A DNA stretch of 64,000 nt, taken from positions 2,888,604 to 2,952,603 of the forward strand of contig JABACO010000023.1 of NCBI GenBank assembly GCA_013339895.1, read 5' to 3'. Shown piece by piece: positions 1-10,857 of the stretch. This DNA comes from Ephydatia muelleri. Lineage: Eukaryota > Porifera > Demospongiae > Spongillida > Spongillidae. Position 1 is the stretch's first letter; each line of letters opens with the position of its first letter. The position numbers were made by a program, and so were the translations under genes. The notes under the pieces were generated by a model, which did not search any database, was not told where the DNA came from, and saw only the letters and a list, made by a program, of their open reading frames with translations.

Positions 1-2
1 GT

Positions 3-490
3 GAAGCTTCTTACAACCCTTCACTGCACCTTAGCTGGGGAGACGTCGCCATCGACGCCAGAGCAGCTACGTCAATGATTAAGATCCATCTCAGGAAGTC
101 CAAATGTGACCGATTTGGTAATGGGGCTGACATACTGCTGGGGCGCACCGGCTGCGAGTTGTGCCCAGTCTCAGCCATCATGACCTTCATAGGTTTGCGC
201 CGCAGCACCCCCGGCCACTTCTTTGTTGACCACCAGGAGAAGCCTATTGTAAAGTCGCGCTTCGTGGCGAAGGTCCGGGACGCCCTGCGCACAGCCGGTT
301 ATCCCGAGGAGCAATTCGCAGGCCACAGCTTCAGGATCGGGGGGCAGCAACCAGCGCGGCGATGGCCGGCGTCGAAGACTCCATGATACAGACGTTGGGA
401 AGGTGGCATAGCGCCGCTTTCCTTCGCTATATTAGGACCCCGCAGATTCATCTGGCTGCAGCCACCGCATCATTGGCGAAAGCTAGCCAG
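3..490 (+). pseudogene. Tyrosine-recombinase fragment of a DIRS/Ngaro-type retroelement
   Basis: The frame is open from base 3 and gives the C-terminal part of a tyrosine recombinase. A GHSFRIG box (the catalytic His-x-x-Arg region) lies near base 330, followed in a shifted frame by LGRWHSAAFLRYIRTP, which carries the usual final His/Trp box and nucleophilic Tyr. The two halves sit in different frames: the break falls in a run of six G at about 340-345. The 5' part lies outside the window. The family call rests on the GHSFRIG...GRW...YIRTP spacing known from DIRS/Ngaro and related retroelements; a Crypton-like recombinase is an alternative. It is a broken remnant interrupted on its right by the hAT element at 488. 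Confidence 0.7.
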
Positions 491-518
491 TGGCGGATAC
501 AGGGGTGGGTGTCCGGAC

Positions 519-568
519 ACCCCCACCCCCCACCCCACCCCCACCCCCCCCCCCCACACCCCCACCCC

Positions 569-607
<39 letters not shown>

Positions 608-628
608 ACCCCCCCCCCCCCCCCCCCC

Positions 629-664
<36 letters not shown>
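519..664. repeat. Poly-C tract with scattered A
   Basis: About 146 bases are almost pure C, with occasional A giving CCCCCA-type units. It lies directly inside the left end of the hAT element and appears to have expanded from the C-rich subterminal sequence after the GGTGTCCGGACACC hairpin at 508-521. Proline-rich or glycine-rich ORFs across it are artefacts. Confidence 0.9.
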
Positions 665-666
<2 letters not shown>

Positions 667-923
667 AGACCTGATGATGAATAAAATTACGGATTAATAC
701 TTTAATTCATTAGCGAAACCAATTAACAACATCCATGTGATATTCATTGTTCTAGAGAGCGTTTATGGCAAGCCTGTTCACTCGGGCTCGGAAAGTATCT
801 CGAATTATAGAAAGCAATGGTAGTTTATGCGTACAGGAATCGCGCGCCTGTCATGACTTCACCCACCCGATCGCGATTATTGCAATTTTCAGAGAGAGAA
901 CATTGAAAAAGATTTTCATGATT

Positions 924-1562
924 GGTTTATGGATGCTAGCAGAATTGGTAGTGAGTTAGGCATAGTACTTACAGTTCCACGTCTATCTGGAAGACAGCAA
1001 CACAGGGCTAATGCAGGTCCAGAATATCCAGATCCTGAAGTTTAATACAGAATTAATGTGGCAATTCCATTCTTGGATCACATGGAACAAGTACTAAACA
1101 ATAGATTTCATCATGACAGTATGGTTGGTAGTCACTTATTTTATCTAGTTCCAACATTAATAATTAATCACAGTGATTTACAAGATCTTGCAAAATGTTT
1201 GTTGTTTTGGGAACGTGATTTACCTAGTGCTTTATCACTTCTATCTGAATTAAAACAGTGGCAACGTTTAATCTGAATCCCTTGATAACATCATTTCTGC
1301 AGATCTGGCACAATGTATCCATGCAGCTGATGAAGATGTTTTCTCCAACATACGAGTACTATTAATTATTGCCTGCACTATACCTGTGTCGAGCTGTGAA
1401 GCAGAAAGGTCTTTTTCAGCATTGAGGCGTATTAAATCCTATTTACGAAGTACAATGAGTTCTGAGCGTTTTGCTGGATTAGCACTGATGCATTTGCATA
1501 GTGATGTTGATATTGATATTGATGAGGTGTGTGAAGCTTTTATCAGCAAACACAACAGATAA
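924..1562 (+). pseudogene. hAT transposase, C-terminal half (ZMYM1-like), broken
   Basis: Three frame segments line up with hAT transposases of the ZMYM1-like type: a VPRLSGRQQHRAN block (about 960-1020), an IPFLDHMEQ block (1061-1090) and the C-terminal dimerisation domain with IPVSSCEAERSFSALRRIK (about 1383-1440), ending at TAA 1560-1562. It is disrupted by an in-frame TAA at 1043-1045 and a frameshift close to 1272. No N-terminal BED finger is recognisable. The protein would be inactive. Confidence 0.8.
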
Positions 1563-1971
1563 ATGTTTCAATCTTGTATTTTGTACCAATAAATGATTTT
1601 GTAGCTAATTGTATAGATTCATTGTATGCTTTATTAGTTCATTCAGTGTCAAATGTGAAATGGCGATAAATACGTATTTTAATTCCACAGCTATCTGCCA
1701 TGATAGGAAAAAAAAGTCTGTTAAATAGGGATTACTCATTAATTTAGGATACGCAGTTTATGAGTTGCACTGAGAATAGAGTCCCCCCCAAACCGACCCA
1801 CGCACAGTATTCGCCGCCCTTTTCAAGTTTCTATAGAATGTCACCAATTAATTATGCGCGGGATGACGATCCGTCAAAAGCTTCCGCGCCATCCCCCTCC
1901 CGCACCCTCCCCCTATTAATTATTCATGTCGGACCCCCCTTCCAGAATTCCTGTATCCGCCCCTGGCAGGT

Positions 1972-2365
1972 GGAAACGACGGTTTGACCAATTTCGTGTG
2001 GCATGGCTTCCGGCCTTGACGAAGAAGGGGATGGGAGACAAGTTAGCACGTTGCTCTACTGCATAGGGGAACATGGAAGATGCTTTGACCTCGGCAGGGA
2101 TCCGGAGCGAAGACAGAAAGGACTACCAGAAAGTGGTTGCTACGCTCGACAAGTTTTTTCAGTGTGCGCAGAAACGTAATCTTCGAGCGCGCAAGATTCA
2201 ACCTTCGCTCACAACAAGAGGGCGAGTCGGCGGAAGAATTTATCATGGCACTGTACAGTCTAGCAGAGGACTGTGATTATGAAGAATGGAAAGAAGAAAT
2301 GATACGCGACAGACTGGTGGTTGGGATCCGAGACGCTGCTCTCTCTCAACAGCTGCAATGGGGTC
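1972..2365 (+). pseudogene. LTR-retrotransposon gag fragment (Ty3/gypsy-type)
   Basis: Starting at FDQFRVA, the translation follows the pattern of the retrotransposon capsid (Retrotrans_gag) family: FERARFNLRSQQEGESAEEF followed by a KEEMIRDRLVVGIRD block, a signature of invertebrate Ty3/gypsy gag proteins. There are at least two frame changes (near 2012 and 2085), and homology stops at about 2365, with no protease or reverse transcriptase following. It is a dead 5' fragment. The stretch 2366-2660 between it and the kinase gene shows nothing I can name. Confidence 0.7.
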
Positions 2366-2660
2366 ATTCCATGGCCCGTCAGGATGAAATTGGACAGCAC
2401 CCCTCAGATTTGTGTGTAATTGATCATGTTTGTTTGACCTAATACGGATGTTACTTTAACGCTATACATCTTTTAATAACGCGAATGGTTTACGAGATAA
2501 CACCGTCATGAATAATTAATACTTTCTACTTTGAAGAGTCATAACTCCCTACTCACAGAACTTGTATGGCTATTTTTGGCATCACAGTGATGCTCTCTTA
2601 GTGAACAACCCAACTATAATATGTTTTTACACACAGTAGGGTACAAACGTACTGTTCAAG

Positions 2661-5600
2661 ATGGCGAAAACTGTGAGGCGGCGCGGCAAAGAAGGTTTCC
2701 TGCTCAAAAAGAGCGAAGGGATATTGAGGGACTGGAAGCAGTATGAATGTAAGCTCAGTCAAACGTACTTCCATTATTTTCAGGTAAGCGGTTAGTTATT
2801 GCAACGCGAGGATGGCCAATAGTACATAAATCCTTGCCGCGCATGCACGGATTATAATCTGAGTAAAACTAGCTTGTACATTTAACTGCAACTACAGTAG
2901 CGCCTGTAGCGCAATTGCGGATTTAACTCAAAGCTTGAAACTTTATAGCTGTATATATTCTATATTATCTCTGGTGGAACCATAGATTAAAGAATACCTG
3001 GATACGAAACGCAGAGATAATTAGAAATGATCCGCGTTTCGGCACGTGACTCTTTTGGTCTAATAAATTTACATGGCTATACCAGCTGCCGACACTGACT
3101 TGCTTATTGTGATACGAGCGATACAGGAGACGATTACGGACACTAAGATACCTGGTACGCAGGCAGAAACACATCCTCTTAGCGAGTTGCTTACGATTTC
3201 CGATACCGTTGTTTTCAATACATTCGGACGGTTAAATTAAAATAACCCACAAAACTATAAGACATTTGTACATAACGTGTAACGTTGGTACACCTTTGAC
3301 AGTATGCGTTCCACACAACAACTCTTTCTTAACAGTTATAAGCAAAATTGGACTTTGTTGCGTGAGTCTAGTTCACACACTATGTTCCGAAACAAGATGG
3401 GTCCACAACCTGTTCACAAAGCAGTTGTACCCACATGTTGAGGCCCCTTACAACGTATATACGTTCGTTCCACAGAGGGAATAATACACTTATTTGCTTA
3501 TAGAAATGAATGGTTGGAAGCTTCTCTAAGTTGAGATGTATGTTCCGAAGAGGCAGAAGAAATGATACATACGGTACCTACATAGAGTGTGCTTAGTGAA
3601 TTGCGTGAACAGTACTTACTAACCTGGAAAGTAAGACCAGTGGGAGTACGAATATTGCCGAAAATATCGAAGTTTGTGTTGAACAGCAGTGAAAGTTGGG
3701 AAAAAAGCGTACGGGTTAATCGAAACACACTAAGCTTCAAGGAGTTCGCCGCCTACAATTGACAATTCAATGGATCACGTGACGCGTTTCGTATCCAGGT
3801 ATTCTTTAATCTATGGTGGAACGTACCGAGAATCTTAATGCACCACAGGAGGCCGATGAGAGGGTGGGAAGAGAGTGTGCTATCATTCTACTGGCATAAA
3901 ATCATCAAACACTTTCGTCCACAGCAGAAAAGCTGAAAGTACAGATTATTGTTGTCAGCTTACGAGAGTTGAAATACCGGTGACTAAACGTGCGGAATTC
4001 CATGAGAAATTCCCATTTGAAGTACATTTCTCCTCCAAAGGATCACCATGGATCTTAAGTGCAGCCTCAGAGGTAGTGCATGAATACATACATGTGCATT
4101 CTTATCAGCATTTGGTTTAGGGCTAAAGCAATTCATGCTTGATGCACCATTATAGTATGAAAGAAAACTGATTAATGTTTTGGCAAATAATGTTTCAGCT
4201 ACTGTGCATAGGTTGATGATAATGATGATGGTGAGTCACATTTACGAAAAACATTAGTTATGTATGTTTCAACTATTTGGAATAGTTTTGTGAACTATCT
4301 CTCAAGTTATCAGAAAGTTTTACAATCAAGGGAAATAGATTATTATTGTAAATTCTCGTTAATAATTATTTATTAATGAAAACGTTGATATGCAAACAAC
4401 AATCAATCTATTTACTAGTCACGTAAAACCAATTAACTCAAATCAATGGTGCATCATTAAGTTTTCTAACTACTGCACTAGTAATTTTGAATCAAGATTT
4501 AGTAACCATGCATAATTGTGTCATCATGAATACTGGTGTCATAGACAATCAAAACCATCAATAAGTAATAGATTGAAATGTTCATTTATGGTCATTAATA
4601 GTGTGCTGAGGGTTGAAGAGTTTTTCATTTGACTAGTATTTAATTAACTGGGTTTGACTGGCCAACTTTGTGACAGTATCAAAAGCCACAACGTGATGTG
4701 TAGCAGATGAGCTGCTATATATGCAGTGATAAGAAAATAGATTTGGAAGTCCAGAGGCATGGGAAATGTGATCACATTTGGGTTGATTGATAATGAGGAA
4801 GGCTGTTACTCTATGACTGTTTCAACTAGGAAGAAAGAATTGCCTGGATGAAAGCACTCATACCTGGATCCAGAGCCAGGTTCAGTACCAGTGTCAAGAT
4901 ATTTCCTCCCATCCCATCCTCTGTATCAGAACTACATTCCCAGAAAGGACATCCACACTCTGAATACATCAGTCCACCCTCCCAACCCATCAGTCCACCC
5001 TCCCAACCCATCAGTCCACCCTCCCAACCCATCAGTCCACACTCCCAACCCATCAGTCCACACTCCCAACCCATCAGTCCAAAGTCTCAGCCAGTGGGTC
5101 CAAAGTCTCAGCCAATTGGTCCAAATCTCCTGTCTAGAAGCTGTGTTAGTTCTAGTGGACAAGGAGTTCCACATCCATACTCAAGCCATTTGCATGGTGG
5201 TGTCTCTGCTCCCTCCCCTAAAGAGAAAAGGAACATCTCTATACCGAATGCTACTGACTCCCAATATTGCTGTGGGGGACCTGCTAGCCCTGAGGCTCAT
5301 GCATATTTTGAACTTGTAGATCAGTCTCAGTCTTATTTGGAGCCCGTCACATCTGTTAGTATGGATATGAGAAGCCCTGATGTGGTGCCAAGAGGTAGCT
5401 CAAAGGGATGTCAGGATTCGGCTTCATCTTGCAGCTGGAATGTCCGTAGCACGGATAGTGTTGCAGAGGATAGAGATGTTGTCCAGGTTGAATGCTGGTA
5501 TGAAAAGTGCAGAAACACAGGGCACAGACACAGTACAACCTCGTCACTTAGGTAAAGCATTGCTTTTATAAGCACTAGTTGGCTTAAGATGATGCCATTT

Positions 5601-7837
5601 TGGACCCAATGTGTGGCACCTTTCACCTTCTCCACTGCCTATCATCCAGCTTGTCAACGGAAGAGGATGAAGCTCATCCACAATGGACCAGAGCCAGAAC
5701 AGGTGAGTTTGTCGCTACCTGTTCCTTACAATATGAAAACTTGCCCTTTATCGGGGCAATTCACAGTATTCACCTTTACTTTGCAATAGCCAACATGGAG
5801 AATGTATATATTTGTCTTGGCTTGTGTTGATCTTGCCACTATTGCATGTTTTGTGTGCATGATTGACCACAAGATCTTCAATTTTACTGTCTTTTAGTCA
5901 CTCTACCTGTCTCTTATTGGAGGGGATATTTAGTCAGCAGTTAATTAATGATGAGAGGCTGTTGTCTCGTCAAATTGTAAGCATTTGAGTAGTTATAATA
6001 TAGGATCATTTCCACGAAAAGGGCATGTTTTTTTAAGATTTAAATTTTTTGATATTCCAGAAGTCTGAAATGTCCTACACATTGCTTCTTACGCACTGAG
6101 AATCGAAGTATCCATCATGGAGTTGTAAGGCTCTGAATTTATAATTAGCCATACATTTCAACGCAAGCATTAGATTTCTATTGCACATACTGGAGATTTT
6201 ATAATGCATACGTTAGGTCCCTTTTCGTGGAAACAATCTCATATATATCATTTTTGATGAACTGGGGTGATGGTACAGAGTGAAACACGCTACACAAGGG
6301 CATTAATGGTAGGAACTGCTTCAAATGATTGATATTGTTTATTTGTGTTTGTTGTGCCCCAGTGTTGAATTCACCAGACAACATGGTATATAGAGGTGTT
6401 GAGGTTGCCAAGGAATTTTATATTGTTGCCAAATGTCTGCTTATTTCTTTTTAAAACAATTATTTTTCTTCTAGCAACAGTTTCATTACTGGAAGGAGAG
6501 CAGTTGTTAAACAATCTCCAGAAAGAGGCTCTCTTTATCCCACCCTCGTCACTCTCTGACTATGTTCCCATTGGGAAAGGTGAGTGTTTATCCAATGGGC
6601 ATTGGAGCCAGTGTGCTATGGCGAGAGCCAGTGAGGGTGGGTGGTACCACTGGGGGGTGTGTGTGTGGATTACAGGGTATTGCACTGGTGCGTATGGTTT
6701 GATGATGGGTGTGTGCTTTGTGCATGGGGGATGTTATAGCGCATGACCGAGCAAGCATCCATTGGTTCACATTTAGAGATGAATTTCTAAAAGGCTATTA
6801 CATGTGTCTAGTTTGAATGTTACATTGTGACAAGCTATACGGTACAGCTGCTAAGGCATGGTGCATTCAATGAATTCAATCAAACGTAACGGAGGGGGGA
6901 GGAGGGGGAGTCACTCTCATTTCATGATTCGAGATCTCCCTGCATCTATATCACCCACCTCAGGTCAGTTTGGGGAGGTGTTCAGAGCCACTCTGCACAA
7001 AGGGACACCTGGTGAGGTGCTGGTGGCTGTCAAGACCACCAAGAAGAATTCCTCCGAGAAAGACAAGGCTGATTTCTTGAAGGAGATGATGGTCATGTCC
7101 CAGATATTGCATCCAAACATCGTGCGACTCTACGGCCTAGTGGTTGAGGGTGAGTACCTCACAGCCAATGTGGGTGCATCGCTCATTGTTGTGTGTATGT
7201 ACATGCTCATATGAGTGTGCACAATGTGCACATACATCCTGGTAAAGATGTAGATGTGTGCGTGTGTGTGTGCATGTGTGTGTGTGTGTGTGTGTGTGCA
7301 TATATGCATGTGTGTGTGTGCGTGTGCATATGTGTGTGCGTGTGTGCGTGTGCATATGTGTGTGCGTATGTGTGCATATATGCATGTGTGTGTGTGTACG
7401 TGTGTGCATGTGCATATGTGTGTGTATATGCATGTGTGTGCATATATGCGTGTGTGTGTGTGTGTGTGTGTGTGCATAGATGTGCATGTATATATATATG
7501 CATGTGCGTGTGCATATGTCTGTGTGTACGTGCGCATGGATCTGTTAAGGAAAGAGGGAGATGGGGGAATGTGGATGGTACGTAGTATACTGTAATTCAT
7601 GATTAATTTTTCTCGATGTATCTAAATTGTGTGCACACAAGCTTGTACAGTTGTATTTGGCAAGAGTGAAACTGATTTATGTGAAGTTGGCATCTTTTCC
7701 GTTACTACGGGTAACCTACACATCAGGTACCAAGTCCGCTTCAATTGTGCTGGAATATCTTTCTAAAGGCGACCTTAAACACTTCTTGACTGTAAGTGAT
7801 GTCATTCTTATGGACTCTGTGGGTGTACCTGTGTGTG

Positions 7838-7889
<52 letters not shown>

Positions 7890-8601
7890 TGTGTGTGTAT
7901 GTGTGTGTCTCTAACAGGCAAATCCTCGTCCTACAAGACAGCTGGTGAAGTACATGATTGATGTTGCCATGGGGATTGCACTATATTTCAGAGAAGGGTC
8001 TTGTTCACAGGGTGAGGTTTCTCTTGAAGTGGACCATGTTAATTAAAAAAGTAAATTATGTGCATGTAAACATATGCTGTGGTGTTGAGGAGTGGACGAA
8101 GTTTTCTGTCCCCTTTGGACTGTTGCTGACAGAACTGCTCTTCAACTCCCTTCTGTTCCCTCTCAGGACCTAGCTGCGAGGAATGTGCTGGTGGGGGAGA
8201 ATGAGGTCTGTAAAGTGGCGGACTTTGGTCTCCTCAGGGAGCTATCTGAAGAGAACAGCATATACCAGTCGACAGCAAACGCCCCTTCGCCTGTTCGATG
8301 GATGGCTCCAGAGAGCATCAAGGATCGCACATTTTCTGCTGCCTCAGACGTTCGGAGCTACGGTGTCCTGATGTGGGAAATGTTTAACCCCGACAAGAAA
8401 CCTTACGACACATTGAGCAACATGGAGTGTGCTATAGCACTGTTAAATGGCACCCATCTCCCCACACCTAGTTCAGCTCCAAGCACAGTGGCCAGGCTGA
8501 TGAAGTCTTGTTGGCACAAGCAACCTGAAAGGAGGCCAAGCTTCCTTGTCATCTCGACCATACTGATAGCCAAAGGCCTTGTAGAGGCTGAGCAAAAGTA
8601 A
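2661..8601 (+). CDS. PH-domain tyrosine kinase lacking SH2 and SH3 domains
   Basis: Exons: 2661-2783, 3849-3874 (tentative), 3925-4072, 4830-5551, 5650-5702, 6475-6579, 6964-7149, 7727-7791, 7918-8011, 8167-8601; about 651 aa. A PH domain fills residues 8-105 ([27 protein letters not shown], final helix with Trp). A 240-residue Ser/Pro-rich region follows, with QPISP repeats and candidate SH2-docking tyrosines (YFEL, YLEP). The kinase domain has GKGQFGEV, VAVK, HRDLAARN, DFG and MAPES, so it is of tyrosine-kinase type. No SH2 or SH3 is encoded although the exon phases join without gaps. Oddities: exon 7918-8011 has one surplus base (about 7975), which breaks the frame before HRD, and the usual Trp of SDVWS is Arg. 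PH would be expected to bring it to membrane phosphoinositides; Tec kinases are the nearest analogy. Confidence 0.8.
2981..3815. mobile_element. 835-bp TIR transposon in kinase intron
   Basis: Perfect 32-bp terminal inverted repeats begin CATAGATTAAAGAATACC at both ends. They are flanked by the 7-bp direct repeat GTGGAAC (2974-2980 and 3816-3822), a convincing target-site duplication. No transposase is recognisable inside, so it is non-autonomous. Both subterminal regions contain a CACGTGA/TCACGTG motif. It was inserted into the first intron of the PH-kinase gene. Confidence 0.85.
6000..6243 (+). mobile_element. MITE copy A (about 240 bp)
   Basis: The ends are inverted repeats of the form GGATCATTTCCACG.AAAGGG / CCCTTTTCGTGGAAACAATC. 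A second copy, in opposite orientation, lies at 48406-48652. Shared inner blocks include CTTACGCACTGAG and GCCATACATTTCAACGCAAGC. It lies in the kinase intron 5703-6474. Confidence 0.8.
7250..7530. repeat. Compound (TG)n/(TGCATA)n microsatellite
   Basis: A long TG-rich microsatellite with ATGCATA interruptions lies in the kinase intron 7150-7726. A second, purer (TG)n run lies at 7838-7912, ending directly before the acceptor of exon 7918. Cys/Val and His/Thr-rich ORFs here are artefacts. Confidence 0.95.
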
Positions 8602-9544
8602 CCAACATTGTATGTGTTGTACAAAATAGCACTTGGTATGTTATTAGATATGTTGCCAGTGAAGCCTAAGGCAATGGACTATTGTTCCAAAGTTTGATTG
8701 ACTCACTAGTCTGTCTAATAGAATGAACTGTATACTGCAATTTTAAAGAGGCAAGATGTCCAGGCATTATTTCATGCTGAAATAGTCTTCTAAGTGTGGG
8801 TAGCTGTACATTGTATATCACAGTGAAGCTGGAATATAACGTGGTTTTTTTTCAAAGCATCAGGAAGGTGCATAATCAGGTAGCCATCAGGCACCAGATG
8901 GAGTCTGGAGTTGTGCTATAATTGGACTGAAATTCCAGACTTAGGCAGATTGTATCATGCTAATAGCTCTACAATACCATTGTAATGGTGAGACAGTTCA
9001 ACTTAATTATTCCCATAGGAGACAATCGTCCTCCACTCCCTTTTTCCCTTTTCCCTTCCAGAATATGAATAGTTTTCATCTTAAATTATAATTTCTGTTC
9101 AATTCTCTATGACCAATAATTATTAATGGCATGGATACACAGCCAATCATTTATTAATAACAGTTGCATGCCGTAAACTCACGGCTGTTTGCTTACATTG
9201 AAATCTTGGACATTAGGCCTCCTCCCCAAAAATATTGAAATAATTATGTAATGCCCTAGCAACACCTTGACAACCTAGACCCCACGAGCAAGCACGAACA
9301 AAACAAGTATAATCGCCATTTTAAAGACACAAAACAATAGTAGCACTACTTTTCTATTTAAAGCCTAAGTCACATGATTTAGGCTTTTCGATACTTTTAG
9401 CTATAGCGTTCGAAAGCGGGCACATATCGAAGGACGTCTTCACTACGGCGGGTTCTTTCTCCCCCAAGAGCAAATTTTGAGACCGAAAAAAAAGCGGAAA
9501 ACTGAAGGCGACAAGTTGTTTTTACTATTTCCATTGTGTCTCTG
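8602..9544. other. Intergenic, no gene seen
   Basis: This 0.94 kb holds the 3' flank of the kinase gene and AT-rich sequence. I find no ORF with a recognisable domain, no structured RNA and no clear repeat. Confidence 0.6.
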
Positions 9545-9652
9545 TTGCCACTAGTTTTTTTGACGCTGCTAGAATGGAATAAAGTTGTCGATTACTCACG
9601 CGGTAAAGTAACATTCATGTGAGATGCACGTTATAGCACGTATAGAATAGTT

Positions 9653-9838
9653 TTAGGGTGGACCGTGTTTTTGTCTTTTGCATGGCTGGGGGATGGCTGC
9701 AACGTTGTGTGGTGCAATTGATAATTGGTGTTCTTTAACTATAGACATCAATCTTTGTGTCTTGTCGGGTATGGCCTGGTATGTCCGTTGTAAAGTATTG
9801 AACTTAGCATGTATAGATTCGGCCCCTTGTTCTCCCAA
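9653..9838 (-). pseudogene. C-terminal tail of the RAG1-like element's protein
   Basis: The minus-strand frame GEQGAESIHAKFNTLQRTYQ...TQRLMSIVKEH...KRQK ends at a stop at 9653. It resembles the extreme C-terminus that I recall in invertebrate proteins starting with the RAG1-like zinc region. Only about 40 bp separate it from the last RAG1-like exon, so the catalytic middle must have been deleted or the pieces are joined by an unusually short intron. Assignment is by recollection of family pattern and needs a database search. Confidence 0.4.
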
Positions 9839-9880
9839 GAATTATAGTACAAGTTGTTGAGCACAAGTAATTGAACTTAC

Positions 9881-10803
9881 TGTTCCTTTTGTAGGCATTG
9901 AAAATATGTTGTCAGGACTAGTGTCAGCCAGCCGTGTCAACACCTGAGAGGCCATCTGCACTTCAGTTCGTGTAGGTGAAACACTACACTCATGTGTATT
10001 GTACTCACAAGCCCGCATGTCCCTTGTGCAAGTAATGCAATGGACCATTAGCAATGCCTGGACTAAGGGCGGGGCTGGCTTTAATTCTGATGGGATTACA
10101 GGTGTTTCAGAATAACAGCAGGGACATTTAACATCATTGCAGTTAAATGCCCTGAACAGCTGCACAGTGCACATGGTGCACACTAGTGCTCTACATGGGA
10201 GCTCTAGTGGTTGGCACAAGACATCCAGGCAGACTGAACAAAGAAGCTGTTCCATTACTGTATTCAATTGGCTTGCTAGTGGGGCATCCGGTAAGCAGTT
10301 TGGTGGTGCAATTCCCTTAATGTAGCCAATAATTGAATTGGCCTTGGAACGACCTCCGGGATGTCTAGTTTTTCTCAGTGGTCCTGTTTTGGGATGGCAC
10401 ATCTGGATGGTGGATGTGCATGTATATGTGTATATGAGATTTAAGCTAGCTGCATGGTCATATACATGTGTACATGTATTAATACCTTGCAACATTCTTC
10501 ATTATGGGCTTGCCATACATAGACTGTCGTTGACGATTTGTATGGAGAAAGATGGTGTTCAGCATGTAGAGACTTGTCGATGACTAGCTTGCACCGGTAA
10601 CAAAAGAACAGAGGGTGAATGTCTGGGACATCATGGGTAATGTCAAACCCAAAGACACTGTGCAGATGCTTTGCAAACACTTTGCACTCATATGATGGTC
10701 TATTTTTCTCTCCTCTGTCTTTTAGAAATCTCCCACATACTCTACAGTGCTGCTGAACTTTCTCTCTGTGGTCATCCATCAAGCCTATATGCAACCGAAG
10801 CAC
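9881..10803 (-). CDS. RAG1 N-terminal-region-like zinc-finger/RING protein
   Basis: Two exons (10803-10486 and 10402-9881, phase 0, GT-AG) encode 280 residues. The order of metal-binding motifs matches the non-core N-terminal part of vertebrate RAG1. First comes HCRVCG with DIHPLFFCYRC and, across the splice, H-x4-C-C-K-M-C. Then a basic GRSKANSIIGYIKGIAPP segment. Then a RING-like module (LLCSVCLDVL, LPCRALVCTMC, KCPCC), and a C-x2-C...H-x3-C finger. The usual RING His after PC is absent, as I recall for invertebrate relatives. A donor (ACA|GTAAGT) follows, but no transposase core lies downstream, only the tail at 9653-9838. The role is unknown: a transposon-borne gene or a relic of one. Confidence 0.7.
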
Positions 10804-10857
10804 AGATTATTCATAAGACTCACTGCCGTAGTGTAGCGCGAAAAAAACTAGTGGCAA

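Larger units (their letters stand above)
488..1965 (+). mobile_element. hAT-superfamily DNA transposon, degenerate
   Basis: The left end reads CAGTGGCGGATACAGG and the right end is its inverted counterpart (CCTGTATCCGCCCCTG), with one mismatch over 16 bases. This is the classic hAT terminal sequence. Inside are a decayed hAT transposase (924-1562), a 146-bp C-rich tract just after the left end, and AT-rich non-coding DNA (1563-1949). I could not find a clean 8-bp target duplication. The element sits between fragments of two different retroelements, so this is a nested transposon graveyard. Confidence 0.72.
9545..10857 (-). mobile_element. Candidate TIR element carrying a RAG1-N-terminal-like gene
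   Basis: A perfect 17-bp inverted repeat, TTGCCACTAGTTTTTTT at 9545-9561 and its reverse complement at 10841-10857, brackets the whole RAG1-like coding region, with the start codon only 38 bp from the right repeat. Weak similarity continues inward (GACGCTG versus CGCGCTA). I could not identify a target-site duplication, so the boundaries are provisional. Confidence 0.45.

Noticed and set aside
4826-5174. Minus-strand ORFs with repeated GLMGWEG / GGWTDGL
   Set aside because: Antisense shadow of the QPISP repeats in the kinase linker exon.
7130-7600. Cys/Val-rich and His/Thr-rich ORFs
   Set aside because: Products of TG/CA microsatellites. The same applies at 11782-12385, 29151-29669, 35027-35532, 41023-41469 and 49226-49916.
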